A stretch of 64,000 nucleotides of DNA, taken from Gigaspora margarita. Lineage: Eukaryota; Glomeromycota; Glomeromycetes; Diversisporales; Gigasporaceae. The DNA lies in contig WTPW01000565.1 in the NCBI GenBank assembly GCA_009809945.1, forward strand, positions 73,639 to 137,638, in the 5' to 3' direction. The translations under genes were made by a program, and so were the position numbers. Positions 47,559 through 58,194 of the stretch are shown here, in pieces (position 1 is the stretch's first letter; each line of letters starts with the position of its first letter). The notes beneath the pieces were generated by a model. That model did not search any database. It was not told the origin of the DNA and was given only the letters and a program-made list of their open reading frames with translations.

Positions 47559-47980
47559 TTAATTAATAAATTATATATATATAATTATATAACTATTATA
47601 TCAGATATATTATAAAATTTAAATAAATTTTTATATAAATTTAAAAAAAATAATGTATTCTAAATAAAATGCTTCTTTTATAATTTTACCCTAACCCCAA
47701 CTCTAATTCTAACTCGAATTTTAATAATAACTCATATTTTTATTCTGACATTTTACTTATCTGCCTACTTTCATTATATAAATATTATTTAAAATTATAT
47801 TTGGTATAAATTATGTTATGTAGATCTATATTGAGTTTATAGATCTATAGGTGATCTATATAAAATTTTTAAATATAATTTATGCAAAATTTCTATATAA
47901 TTTTATGTCAAAATGTACTTGCAAATATATTTTATTATAGTTTTTTTTGTATAATAAACTAAATTTTGGCTGTCTTGTAA
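47559..47980. other. AT-rich spacer with weak telomere-like tract
   Basis: ttaccctaaccccaactcta lies near 47686. No boundaries seen. Confidence 0.4.
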
Positions 47981-48164
47981 TATAGTCAAACTGCTTTATA
48001 GTCACAATTTATATAATCACACTTTAATATAGGCTCCTAATTTTGTTAAATAAACTATATAAATATATTAAAAACCCTTATATAAAAACAATATCTTTAT
48101 AGGCACATTTTTAAAAAATATTACTATGCTCTCAATTAAGTAATTATAGAGAATTGACTATAGT
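47981..48164. mobile_element. 184-bp TATAGTCAA-ended MITE
   Basis: The left end tatagtcaaactgctttata, then gtcac, pairs with the right end gtaattatagagaattgact, then ata. Similar in style to the element at 46606-47310. Confidence 0.6.
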
Positions 48165-48610
48165 GTATTTTAAATATTATTTTGTCACTTATATATTTTC
48201 ATTGTAATAGAAAATTTAGTGGATTCACATAGATTCAAATAATATTATTAAAATATACTATACAGGCAAATTTGTTTGACTAATCTGCAAATGTGATAAT
48301 ACAAAATAAAATATATAAATTTTTATTGAATATCAAATTTCCAAATTTTCTTTTATAGTAACAAAAAATCTAAGTTAATCTAACTAAATATTATATAATA
48401 AATTTAATTAGTCATAAAGTATACAAGAAAGAAGAAGTGATAAATTTTAATTGATCAACTTTATTTAGTTGCAATCATTTTTTTCATTTCAAATCTTCTA
48501 AATGAACTCCCTCCCCTTGGTACATGCTGCCAAAATGCATGTCCTTTTCCTGTTATTTGTTTATATCATACTTTCATTTGTTTATTTGTTATATAGTACA
48601 ATAAAAACAA
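48165..48610. other. AT-rich spacer
   Basis: Nothing supported. Confidence 0.4.
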
Positions 48611-49364
48611 ATATAAGGAAGGTTAAAGTATTATAGTAAAGTAGATATTGTGGTGAACTAGAGATATCTTGTGATTCTGTAATCAGAATTAAATAAAATT
48701 ATGACAATTTGATTCCTCTTATCAAGAGGAATTAAATGATATAAGTTTTATTCAATTTAGATCACTATTTCATAAAATATTTAAGTTAAATGAAATTTTG
48801 TATATTTATTAATAAATAATAGTATAATTGCTTTTATGTTTTAGTAACAAAATTGAGTAACATTTATACCAATCAATTCTTCTTATTGAGAGGAATCAAT
48901 TGATATAAAAACCACTTAATTTGATCACTGAATCATGAGATATTTGTATTTATGCTATTTTAGTATATAGAAAATAATATATAAAATATTTATAATAAAA
49001 AGGTATTATGACAAATGTTGATTTTTTGTAATCCTAGAACCAGAATCAAATGTTTGTTATGCCATCTGATTCCTTTTAATTAGAGGAATCGAATGGAAAA
49101 AAATTATCAATTTTGATCTTGGGATCATAAGATATAAACAATTCGCCACAATACCTTCAAATGCAAAAAATTACATTATTTTAATAAAAATTTAAACCCA
49201 AGTATCTTTAGATCTAATGATTGAAATTGAGTGTTTTTGGTATCAATCAATTCAGCTCAATGAGATAAATCAAATGATACTAAAAATGTGATTTTGATTG
49301 GTATATCATATGATATAGTCAAAAATTGTTAATTTTACTATAATACTCTAATCTTCCTTATATA
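48611..49364. mobile_element. 754-bp TIR element with four internal palindromic units
   Basis: The ends atataaggaaggttaaagta, then ttatagtaaa, and tttactataatactctaatc, then ttccttatat, are inverted. Inside, four units of ~150-190 bp each centre on a dyad: gattcctcttatcaagagga, attcttcttattgagaggaa, gattccttttaattagagga and attcagctcaatgagataaa, each followed by at(t/a)(a/g)aatgatata. The same dyad and flank occur once more in the palindrome at 54220-54392. Confidence 0.75.
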
Positions 49365-49705
49365 TAGATCTGTAGATCAATTTTTAATTATCATAGAAAT
49401 CGTTAAAATCTGCCCATATTACATTTTCGCTAAGTGTATTTGTTCATCTTTTATAGCAAAAATAGGTTATATGAGCTTTAAAATAGTATTGTAAACCGTA
49501 TAAATAATCTATTTATCAACTGTATAGTGATCTTCTATTAGTATCCACTTAATTGTACGGTAATACAAATTCTGAAGAGGAAATAGCCAATAGGAGAGTG
49601 CAAATTTTGACTATTTCTAAATCAGCCAGACAAAGAATCTAAACACATGAAAAGAAAAAAGTGAAGATATGCAAAAAATGATATTTCAATTGATCTTGAT
49701 GCACT
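49365..49705. other. Spacer, nothing supported
   Basis: No repeat or gene recognised. Confidence 0.4.
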
Positions 49706-49939
49706 AAAACCAGACCCAGTTGATTATCTGTTTTACATTACCCCCTCTCTCCTCTGAAGAGGGGGGAGAAGTGGTCCACATAGTAAAATTTTAAAAAAAA
49801 TTTTTTTTTCAAAAAAATTTTTCGAATTGTTCTATAACTGTATAAAAATTTTTTGAAATATCCCATAGCCCTATATATATTTATCTAAATTTTTTACTAT
49901 AAGGGGTAATGTAAAACACAGAAACAACTTGGTCTGGCC
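49706..49939. mobile_element. MITE family A copy 2
   Basis: Left end ccagacccagttgattatct; right end acaacttggtctggc. The flanks both contain ctaaaa, a possible target duplication. Matches 294-530 in ends and interior (ccacatagtaaaattttaaa, ccctatatatatttatctaa). Confidence 0.8.
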
Positions 49940-50329
49940 TAAAATTAGTAACATCAATCAAACTAAAATAAACAAATTTGATTAAACTGATACAAATAAA
50001 GTAGCATCATATTAAAAAGAAACAAATTAAGTAATAATAGGCCTTTCTAATATTGATGCCTTTGGGGTATTACTCTTTAAAGCAATAAATAAATATATAT
50101 GACAATGATCTGTATAAATTATTAACATATTTTATAACAAAATATTTTTGTAGTTGTACCTTATAGAGATATCAAATTATGTCATATATACTCTATTAAA
50201 ATGGTCACCAGATGTCAATACACTACTATTCTAAGTAAATGCAAATTTCCAATTCCATTATTAAAGTGATTTGCAACTATTTTTTGTAACATCATATGAC
50301 TAGAATGAATTATATTTATGTTAAGTAGA
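49940..50329. other. Spacer, nothing supported
   Basis: AT-rich. Confidence 0.4.
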
Positions 50330-51378
50330 GGAATTTTCTAAAGTTTTATATGAAGCTGCCATTAATATTGCTCATATTGTAAATGTTGAAACCTTCAATA
50401 ATTTAGTTTTTGAAATAATGAGTGATCAATTTTTAGAAAGAAACATTCAAGTTTTTGGTTATGAAAAAAGAGTGATAAATGGACAATGTTGCAAGATGGA
50501 CTATATGATTATTTGCAGCATTAGTTCAATTAGACTTTAAAATAGTTCGATTTTTACTGAATCTAATGAGTTACAAGAAATTATACAATCTGTTACCAGA
50601 TGCGAATGTGATATTAATGAGTAATGCTAAATAACTTTATTTTTCTGAAAAACAACTCGAGAAAATAGTCATGATTGTTTATATAATGATCTTATTGATC
50701 TTTTTAAAGACAAAGGTAGAGGGTGGTTTGCTAGAAGTCAAAATACAAGAAGCAAATTATTTTTATAGTGCAATTTTGGTATGTTGATCCACATATCAAA
50801 TTATTAAAAAGTCATTCATTTACATGCCTACTTTATTTTTACAGCTGCCAGTTTACAAATCAAATTCTATCTATAATACATTTTATTTTAAATCGCATTA
50901 CAAAAAAGAAAGACTTTGTTACCAAAAATTACTTGAGCATGCAAATCTATTGAATATAGTGTAAGTGAAATATGGGCAAGTAAGAATAGGGCACAAATTA
51001 TTCCTGAAGTTTTTAGTTTTGTTGCTATTATGTGAAAATATGCAGAACATTTGCAAAAGTCATCTCAACTTACTAATAATTCTCATAATTCTACTGAATT
51101 AGTTCATATACCTAGTAAAAACTATAGTCTTACAACAATTTTAGGTAGTTTAAATATTAATTTTAATATGAAGAATTACAATAAAATCTTGCTACAAAAG
51201 ATCCTTATAGTTTTATTGAAATTCTAAGTTTCTTCTATCTCAATGTATTGAGTACCATAGATGGATTCTAGAATTAAAATTAACCTTTCCAATATGTTTA
51301 TAAAGGTATTTATTCTTTTAATTTTTATTTATTAAAATAAATTGGTTAAGTTTTTTATATACATTAGCAAAATAAATA
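50330..51378 (+). pseudogene. 5' part of a decayed transposase-like gene
   Basis: Coding-like fragments on the plus strand: EFSKVLYEAAINIAHIVNVE (~50330), NDLIDLFKDKGRGWFARSQN (~50690), SEIWASKNRAQIIPEVFSFV (~50970), ELVHIPSKNYSLTTILGSLN (~51100). A possible intron runs from gtatttattc (~51306) to tacattag (~51368). The fragments end at the TTTCGAAA-rich insertion and seem to resume at 56126 with KLSWK and NYVWRISESNSNN. Continuity across the insertion is inference. Several stops and shifts are present. Confidence 0.45.
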
Positions 51379-51895
51379 TACAAAATCTTTTGAAAGAAAT
51401 TGCATGCCGAAAACTTTCGAAAAAATTGTGATTGACGCGAAATCTTTCAAAAGAATCGCAATCTTTCAAAAGATTTCAGTATGCATTTCTTTCGAAAGAT
51501 TTCAAAAGAAATTTTGAAATATTTCGAAATGTATTGCGAAATATTGCAAAATAGAACAAATAAAAACAATGCAACTCCGTACCTAATTTGTACCTAATTA
51601 TCCCCTCTAGGGTTGCAAGAGGTAATTTTTTGCATATTATCGCAATATTTTGCAATATTTCGCAAAATTTTAAAATTTTTTAAAAATAATAAATAAACGA
51701 TATACATATTCACATAATCACGCTTTTGTAAATTTTTGATCATTTTCACAGGTTTTCGCATTGTTTCGCATTTTAATATAAAATTTTATATTTTTTTATT
51801 TATTATTATACATTATATATTTTAAATTTATTTTAAATTAAATATACATTTTTATTCAATATTACATATTTTATTATATATTATTATACATATAT

Positions 51896-52010
51896 TATAA
51901 AAAAAAAAAAATGAAAAAAAAAGACGAAAAAAAATGAACCCAAAAAAAAATGAAAAAAACAAAACTGAAACGAAAAAAACAGTATTTAAAATACTTTCGC
52001 ACTTCTTCGC
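51896..52010. repeat. A-rich low-complexity run
   Basis: Runs of a(7-12) separated by tg, gacg, tgaaccc. The overlapping Phe-rich minus-strand frames are artefacts. Confidence 0.8.
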
Positions 52011-52259
52011 ATAAGATGAATAGAGGTAATTTGGCGAAGTTAACAATTCTATTAGGTAAACTTTTTATTAACAGCACCATAGTGAAAAATTTACACCCAT
52101 GATAAAACTATGCTATATTTAGGATATATCTATTAAAAAAAAAGGTATGACAAAAATCAAAATCGATAAAATCACCACTTTACATACAGTACCAAAAAAT
52201 GGAAATTTAGGATCAAAGGGGTAATTTGGCAAATTTTGCTTACTAATATAAAAAAAATT

Positions 52260-53984
52260 TTTACTTCTCTTTTTTTTTCCTTTTGGGCCAAACGCAGTTC
52301 CCGTTCAGCTTTTTTTGGGCTTTGGCCTCTTCTCGTTCAGCTTTTCTTTGGGCTGCTACTTCCTTTTTTCACCTTGCTTCTTCAGATTTACGTTCTGCTT
52401 CCGTGTTTAACTCTTCTAATTGGCGCCAACTTTCTTCGCTAGTGAGGAGCCGAGAAAAAGGAAGTGTTTTTCTTTTTTTTCTTGGAGGAGGTTGATCAGA
52501 TCCAGTCTGATCTTCTGTAGTTGGTTGTGAACTTACTGCTAGAATGCGAGGAGCTGGATACTTAAGAACCGAATGTAAAGAGCAAGTCCCAGGATTTTTG
52601 TAAGTATCTAGCTCCTCTTTGGCTGTAAAAAGTTGAGACCTTAATAAATCATTTTTATTTCTAAGCATTATATTTTCTTCTGCTAGTCGGTCAAGATTCA
52701 AGCGAGTAGAACGAAAATGATTCGAGTTAGTAGATATTTGAGGCGATGAAGATGGTTCAACTAGTACGAGAGATTGACTATATGAAGGTGAGATATCGAA
52801 CTGTTCAGTTACTAATGATAGGTTTAGACAGTCAGGACTAATGGCATTTGGGTCAAATGGCCAAATTCCTGTCGCTTTATAGGTGTTACAAATCACTTTT
52901 GGTGTATAAGTTTCAAGGAAGGCAGAACCAAAAACTCTTGCAAAGGTTCGTTTTGTTACTATCATACCATCAGTTTCTTTACTGTATTTTTCACAACCTT
53001 TGCTATATCCTTTTTTAGTGCCACGAAAGGAATTTCTGATGGTTGCAAAACATGGGTCGTATAGGGTGGAAGGGCATAAAGAAGAATGCCATTGTTACGA
53101 CAAAAGTCAACAGACGTATAATTGATGTGACTTTTGTGACCGTCTAATATTAGTAATACTGGGCAGGTAGGAGGAATCGAAAGAATAAAATGATCAAGAT
53201 ACATTTTAAATAATTCTTCACTCATGTACCCTGTACTTGTAAAACCCATTACGGTTCCTGGTGGTGCACCTTCAAGTAAACCAGGAATCGTACAGACACC
53301 TTTATAAATTATCAAAGGCGGAATATAAGTTCCAGCTGCTGAAATTGTGGGCGCAACTAAAATATGTTCTTGCGAATTTCCATGTGCAATTTTGTGCACT
53401 TGACACGAGCCTTTTTTTGCTAAAACCTTTTCTAATGCAGGCACAATAGCGAACCCAGTCTCATCCATATTCCAAATTTGTGCCGCATTAAGAGAATTTT
53501 CACTGATAATTTGGTTAAGTTTTTTAAAATGATCATTGACTATAGTTTTATTTGCTTTTTGTGCTCTTGCTTCCAATAATTGTTGAGGAACACAAAAGGA
53601 TAAATCTGCGTGGTCCCTTATAAAACGTTCTCACCAGTCTTGACCTGGCCTATTTTTTCCAAAAGGATGCAATCGCTTATTTAATTTCATGATTTCCATC
53701 ACGCAATAATTGATCCCAGTTCTTGTTAAGCCAACCCCGAGCTTTTGCATGTTAATGCAATAGCCAACTAATTAATTTTCTTTATGACTGGTGAGAACGT
53801 TAGGTGCACCTGGACATTTAGGAGGACTACCATTACTTACTGCACACCGAAGAGTGGTTTCTGAAAGACCAAAGTCTTTTGCCAAACCATTTATACTTGG
53901 AGGTTTGGACCCGGGAGGGCAATCATTTAATTTTTTAAGCGCAGCGTTGATTGCCTCACTTCTTTTATCAGAAGATTGTCTCAT
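52260..53984 (-). pseudogene. pogo/Tigger-like transposase (HTH + DDE_1)
   Basis: The likely start is the Met of MRQSSDKRSEAINAALKKL (53984). An N-terminal helix-turn-helix follows: SINGLAKDFGLSETTLRCAV. Then LVGYCINMQKLGVGLT, the DNA-binding/CENP-B-like region up to VPQQLLEARAQKANKTIV, the DDE_1 core with NMDETGF (first Asp, ~53465), LLILDGHKSH (second Asp, ~53140) and LPPYTTHVLQPSEIPF (~53050), then GIWPFDPNAIS and a long C-terminal coiled tail with RKKRKTLPFSRLLTSEESWR. Most relatives have QP(L)D at the third acidic position; here it is QPSE. In-frame stops interrupt the region between the HTH and the core, a shift separates the core from the tail near 52975, and another stop lies in the tail, so it is a pseudogene, but the similarity is still high and the copy appears fairly young. 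Confidence 0.9.
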
Positions 53985-54219
53985 GTTCAAATTAATTTTT
54001 TCGAAGTAAAAATTTATTAATTTTTTTTGAAATAAAAATTTATATGATAAACCGTAAATAACGTGATGCATGAAAATTTAGCAGGCATTTATTATTGTGT
54101 ATAGAAGTTGTAGTAACAATGGTTGCATGATATCGTTCGCATATCAAATCAAAGTGCACATTATTTGTCGCGATGTAAGTTAGAACGAAATTCATGTATA
54201 TGTTATAAATAGGTGTAAT

Positions 54220-54392
54220 TTGGCAAATTAGAAATAATCGAAGATATATCGTGATCCTGTAATTGGATCTGAACAATTTTTTTACCTTTCGAATCCTCTC
54301 AATGAGAGGATTTGAATGGTATAAAAATTGCTCAGATCCGATCACGGGATTACGATATATCTTCGATTATTCCCAATTTGGCAAATTACTCT
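54220..54392. mobile_element. Palindromic small element inside the pogo transposon
   Basis: aatttggcaaattagaaata, then atcgaagatatatcg, pairs with cgatatatcttcgattattc, then ccaatttggcaaatt. The centre gaatcctctcaatgagagga, then tttgaatggtataaaa, matches the units of the element at 48611-49364. Confidence 0.75.
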
Positions 54393-54599
54393 TATTCGCC
54401 AAATTACCCCTATTCACCTTATAATCCTATAAAAAACTAGCCCTACACGCTTATTTTTGCTCACCCCAGTTAGCTATTATTTTGCTACTTTGTTTTAACT
54501 ATCGTTTCGTTTTGGCTATTCTTTTGTTTTCGCTATCCTTCGTTTTGCTCTTCTTTTTAAATACTTCCTAAAAATAGTAGAAAAGTGAAAAAATAAAAA

Positions 54600-55290
54600 A
54601 AAATCCACTTCTCAAAAGTGTTGGTATTTCCAGAAAAATCCAGTTTGTTCTTGCAAAGTGCCAGAGAAGTTAGAGTTGGTGTTCTTGTAAAGTACCAGAA
54701 AAGTCAGATCGTTTTTTTGCAAAGTTCCAAAGAAAGTTAGGAATAAATAAAAAAAAATTAAAAAAATAAGTAAAAAAAAAAGAAAAACAACCAAAAAACA
54801 AAAATGTAAGCAAACTAAATAAAAAAACGAAGACCCAAATCTCTATTTCCCTAAAGTAAGAGTTTGTTGCTTGCAATTTAAAAATTGTCGAAGGTTTTCA
54901 AAATGTGCCAGAATAAATAAAAAAATAAAAATTAAAGAAATAACTAAAAAGAAAACAAACAAAAAAACAGAATATAAGCAAACTGAATAAAAAAATAAAA
55001 CCCAAATCTCCATTTCTCTAATGTAAAGAGGCGTTTTTGAAAATTTACAAATTGCTAGAGAAAGCAATTGTGTGTTCTTGCAGAGTTTCGAAGAGCTGTG
55101 CAAAGTGGCGAAAAGTCGTTGGATTTCTTGTAAAGTGCCAGAGAATTTAGGGTTGGTGTTTTTGTAAAGTATAGAAATAAAATAAAAAAAATTAAAAAAT
55201 AATAAATAAAAAAAAAATGAAAGAACAAAACGAAACTAAACGAAACAAAACAAAACCAAAAAAAATAAACTGAAAATGAAAAAACAATGT
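54600..55290. repeat. Degenerate tandem repeats with A-rich tracts
   Basis: gcaaagtgccagagaagtta, gtaaagtgccagagaattta and (a)gggttggtgttcttgtaaag recur at ~54650 and ~55120. Blocks of aaataaaaaaataaaa and gtaagcaaactaaataaaa, then caaatctc(c/t)atttc, recur at ~54800 and ~54970. Overlapping open frames on the minus strand are Phe/Leu-rich artefacts. Confidence 0.6.
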
Positions 55291-55295
55291 AAAAG

Positions 55296-55639
55296 TAATA
55301 AAAGATCTAAATTATAAACAAAAAAGATCTAATCTGATCTTGTACTACAATCATTGAAACATTTCGAAACATTTCAAAAATATTAGTCAAACGTGTCCTT
55401 GGTATAATCCAGGGTACAGATCTACTGATCCAGCTTGATTTTCCAGTCTAAAATATTTCAAAAGAATTCGAAATATTAAAAAAAAAAGAAAAAAAAGAAA
55501 GAGAAAAGAAAAGAAGAGAAAGAAAAGGAGAGAGAAAAAAAGGGAGAGAAAAAAAAGAGAAAAAGAAAAAAAAAGAAAAAGGATAAAAAAAGAAAAAGGA
55601 GAGAAAAAAGGGAGAGAGGAATAAAAATAGTGCAAAACG

Positions 55640-55679
<40 letters not shown>

Positions 55680-55935
55680 TGGTGATTCAAAACACTATGT
55701 AATTGTTAAAGTAAAAGAAAAAAAAACAATGTAAAACTATATAGAAGATCTAATTTATAAACAAAGATCTGATCTGATCTTGTAATACAGAATTTGTAAA
55801 TTACTTTTGATACATAATACAAAATTTTGAACTATTTCGAAAATATAGTCCAATGCGTCCTTGGCATGACCCAGGTTACATATCCTAATCCAGCTGATCC
55901 AGCTGATCCAGCCAGTTCTAAAATATTTTGAATTA
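55296..55935. repeat. Direct repeat around a polypurine tract
   Basis: 55296-55455 and 55741-55935 share agatctaa.ttataaacaaa, gatct(g)atctgatcttgta, then gt.caa.cgtgtccttgg(t/c)at, (a)cccaggttaca, and gatccagc. Between them is an A/G-only stretch (~55476-55620) and a T-run (~55641-55675). Two degenerate cgtgtccttgg copies with the same spacing from TTTCGAAA words suggest LTR-like or unit duplication, but I see no element proteins. Confidence 0.6.
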
Positions 55936-56125
55936 TTTCGATTACAAAATATTTCGAAAAATATTTCAAATCCATTTTTGAAATATTTCGAAACTATTTT
56001 CAGAATATTTCAAAAGCTGAATTATTTCAAAATATATTTCAAAATATTTCAAAATATATTGCGATATGCGAAATCTTTTGAAAGATTTTGCAGTAACACA
56101 AGATCTTTCGAAAGATTTCGGTACT

Positions 56126-58150
56126 ATAAATTTGCTGATGTATTTTATATAGATATAGTCAAGAAATTATCTTGGAAATCTTAATTATGTATGGAGAATT
56201 AGTGAATCAAATTCTAATAATAATAAACATAAAACTCGTAATGCTCAAACAATTGCTGCAATTAAGGAAATATTCTACAATATATAACTCGAATAATGAG
56301 AAAAAATGTTATAAACAAAAATAATTAAAGATAAACTTATTTTAGTTAATTGTATACTTACTTATTATTTTTATTTATTAGTATTTATTAGTAAAAACTT
56401 TAAATCCAAGTATTCTTAATATGCTATATTGTGATCTTATGGGTAATACATCTACTTTTAATGATATTAGTAAAGATATACAAGAACATTTAAAATTAAT
56501 GTAGAACTTGAGGATCCAAATATTGTTGTTGATCTTAGAACAAATAATGGATTTAAAGGATCAAAATTTGGCATATTTTGGTCAGAACTGCAAGCTTACT
56601 TTAATGAGGTATTTTATACTATTAATAATTTATAATAAATTTTATTACTAATTTATTATATTTATTTAGAATACTAGCTATAGATGATAGATGTTATGAA
56701 ACTATTTTACATTTGTCATGGTTTATTTCTTTACGTGATCTTTGAGAAACAATTATTTCTTGTCTTAAACTTCAATATAATAATCCTCTTTCAGAAACAA
56801 TTTATATACCAAGTATTGAGTGGATTCAATTACAATTTTGGCCAAAAAATTCAACAACAAATCATGCAATGCAATATATGGTAAATTTGAAATTAAGTAT
56901 AAAGTTCAAAGTAGACAACTTCAAAAATTTCATCCTGATACTCATTATTGTTCTGCATATTTTAGATATTTACATGAGTTTGCAATTTTATATAGAGAAT
57001 TTGTATGTTTTATTTTTGCTGATGATAAACATAAAGTTCCAATTAGAGAAAAGGTTCTTATATCAACTAATGTTTGAAATCGACCAACTATGGCATTAGT
57101 AAATAGTCATCTTTTAGCATGTGATTATGATTTTACTAAATTATCAATTACTCCTTCAGTTATTTTTTTTGTGAGGTTCCAGATAATATTTCAGATTCTT
57201 TTTATAGTGGAGATGTTTATGTAGGATATAAAAATACTATATTTGAAAGTAGTAATGCAATTTGTCATGCAACAAAATTTTTTCAGACTATTAGTCTAAA
57301 ATTTTCAAATGAAATTCCACCAATTTTATGTTTATATACTGATGGTGGTCCTGATCATAGAACAAATTTTGAATCAGTTCAAATTTCACTTATTTCATTA
57401 TTTTTTAAAGGTGACTTTGATATAATCATTGCTATAAAAACTGCACCCTATCATAGTTGGGCAAATCCTGCTAAAAGAATTATGTCTATTTTTAATTTAG
57501 GATTACAAATTATTTCTTTAGTATATAATGAGTTTAGTTTAGAACAAGAAAAAATTTTTAAACAATTAAATACTATTGAAGCAATTCAAAAAGCTAAAGA
57601 AAATAATAATCTCTTAAAAAAAGAGTTAAAAGATAGTATTATGAATATAAAAAATCTTTTAAATAAAAGAACTACTGATTAGTTTTAAATAATAGTTCAT
57701 TTAAAAGTTTTGATCCTGCATTAAATATAATATAAATAATTTATTTAAAGTTAAGCATTTTTATTTTATAAAAAAAATTTATAATATTTTTAATTTAGAA
57801 AATAGAAAATATTGATGATACCCTTCAAATAAATAAAACGACTTGGGCAGAATTACAAAAACATAAAAAATTATTGGAATTTTTAAATTCGCATTGCCAG
57901 CAAAAATTATTCTTTTCAGGTTTAAATTTTTTAAATTTGCATTGCCAACAAAAATTATATTCTTTTCAGGTTTAATTTTTTTTAATATAATTTTTTAATT
58001 TATATTTTATACAATATACATTTTTAAAAATAAAAAGTGTATGCAATATGGTTGTTCTTTTTGTAAACCTATTAGAATACTACTTGAAGAGTTTAATTCA
58101 CTTAACTTTTTACCAGATCCTATTCCATCTATAGATGGTTTGTTTTAAGT
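56126..58150 (+). pseudogene. Decayed DDE-like transposase gene, middle exons
   Basis: Plus-strand fragments in order: NYVWRISESNSNNNKHKTRN (~56185), VDLRTNNGFKGSKFGIFWSE (~56530), an intron from gtattttata (56609) to atttatttag (~56670), LSETIYIPSIEWIQLQFWPK (~56790), YKVQSRQLQKFHPDTHYCSA (~56905), FVCFIFADDKHKVPIREKVL (~57000), VYVGYKNTIFESSNAICHAT (~57218), LCLYTDGGPDHRTNFESVQI (~57330), APYHSWANPAKRIMSIFNLG (~57450), and then CMQYGCSFCKPIRILLEEFN (~58043). The Asp residues in ADDKHK and TDGGPDH with the downstream NPxxR look like a DDE nuclease core; the third acidic residue expected near NPxE is Lys here. A few stops and shifts break it. I recognise it as a repeated family but cannot name it. 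Confidence 0.6.
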
Positions 58151-58194
58151 TTTTTATAATTAGTTTTTTACTGTTATACAAGATTAGATAGGCA

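Larger units (their letters stand above)
52013..54420 (-). mobile_element. pogo/Tigger-family DNA transposon, 2.4 kb, inactivated
   Basis: The 26-bp ends aagatgaatagaggtaattt, then ggcgaa (52013-52038), and ttcgccaaattacccctatt, then cacctt (54395-54420), are inverted with 2 mismatches. The transposase fills the middle on the minus strand. A palindromic small element lies between its start and the right end. TA-type target duplication is ambiguous because the flanks are TA-rich. The length and layout fit pogo-group elements. Confidence 0.85.
51379..56125. mobile_element. TTTCGAAA-armed composite insertion (~4.7 kb)
   Basis: Both borders consist of dense palindromic words: at left aaatcttttgaaagaaattg, ctttcaaaagatttcagtat and tttgaaatatttcgaaatgt; at right tttcaaaatatatttcaaaa, gaaatcttttgaaagatttt and gatctttcgaaagatttcgg. 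The arms are approximately inverted. The block contains a pogo transposon (52013-54420), A-rich repeats (54600-55290) and a duplicated segment around a polypurine tract (55296-55935). Whether this is one element or an accretion is open. Confidence 0.45.

Noticed and set aside
48611-49364. CRISPR-like array
   Set aside because: Four repeats with spacing, but the units are whole palindromes of ~150-190 bp with related spacers, bounded by terminal inverted repeats in a eukaryotic context.
53791-54009. Plus-strand open frame opposite the pogo transposase start
   Set aside because: Shadow of the minus-strand coding sequence, which carries clear domain motifs.
55387-55690. Ser/Phe- and Lys-rich minus-strand open frames
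   Set aside because: Translation of a polypurine/polypyrimidine tract, no protein family features.
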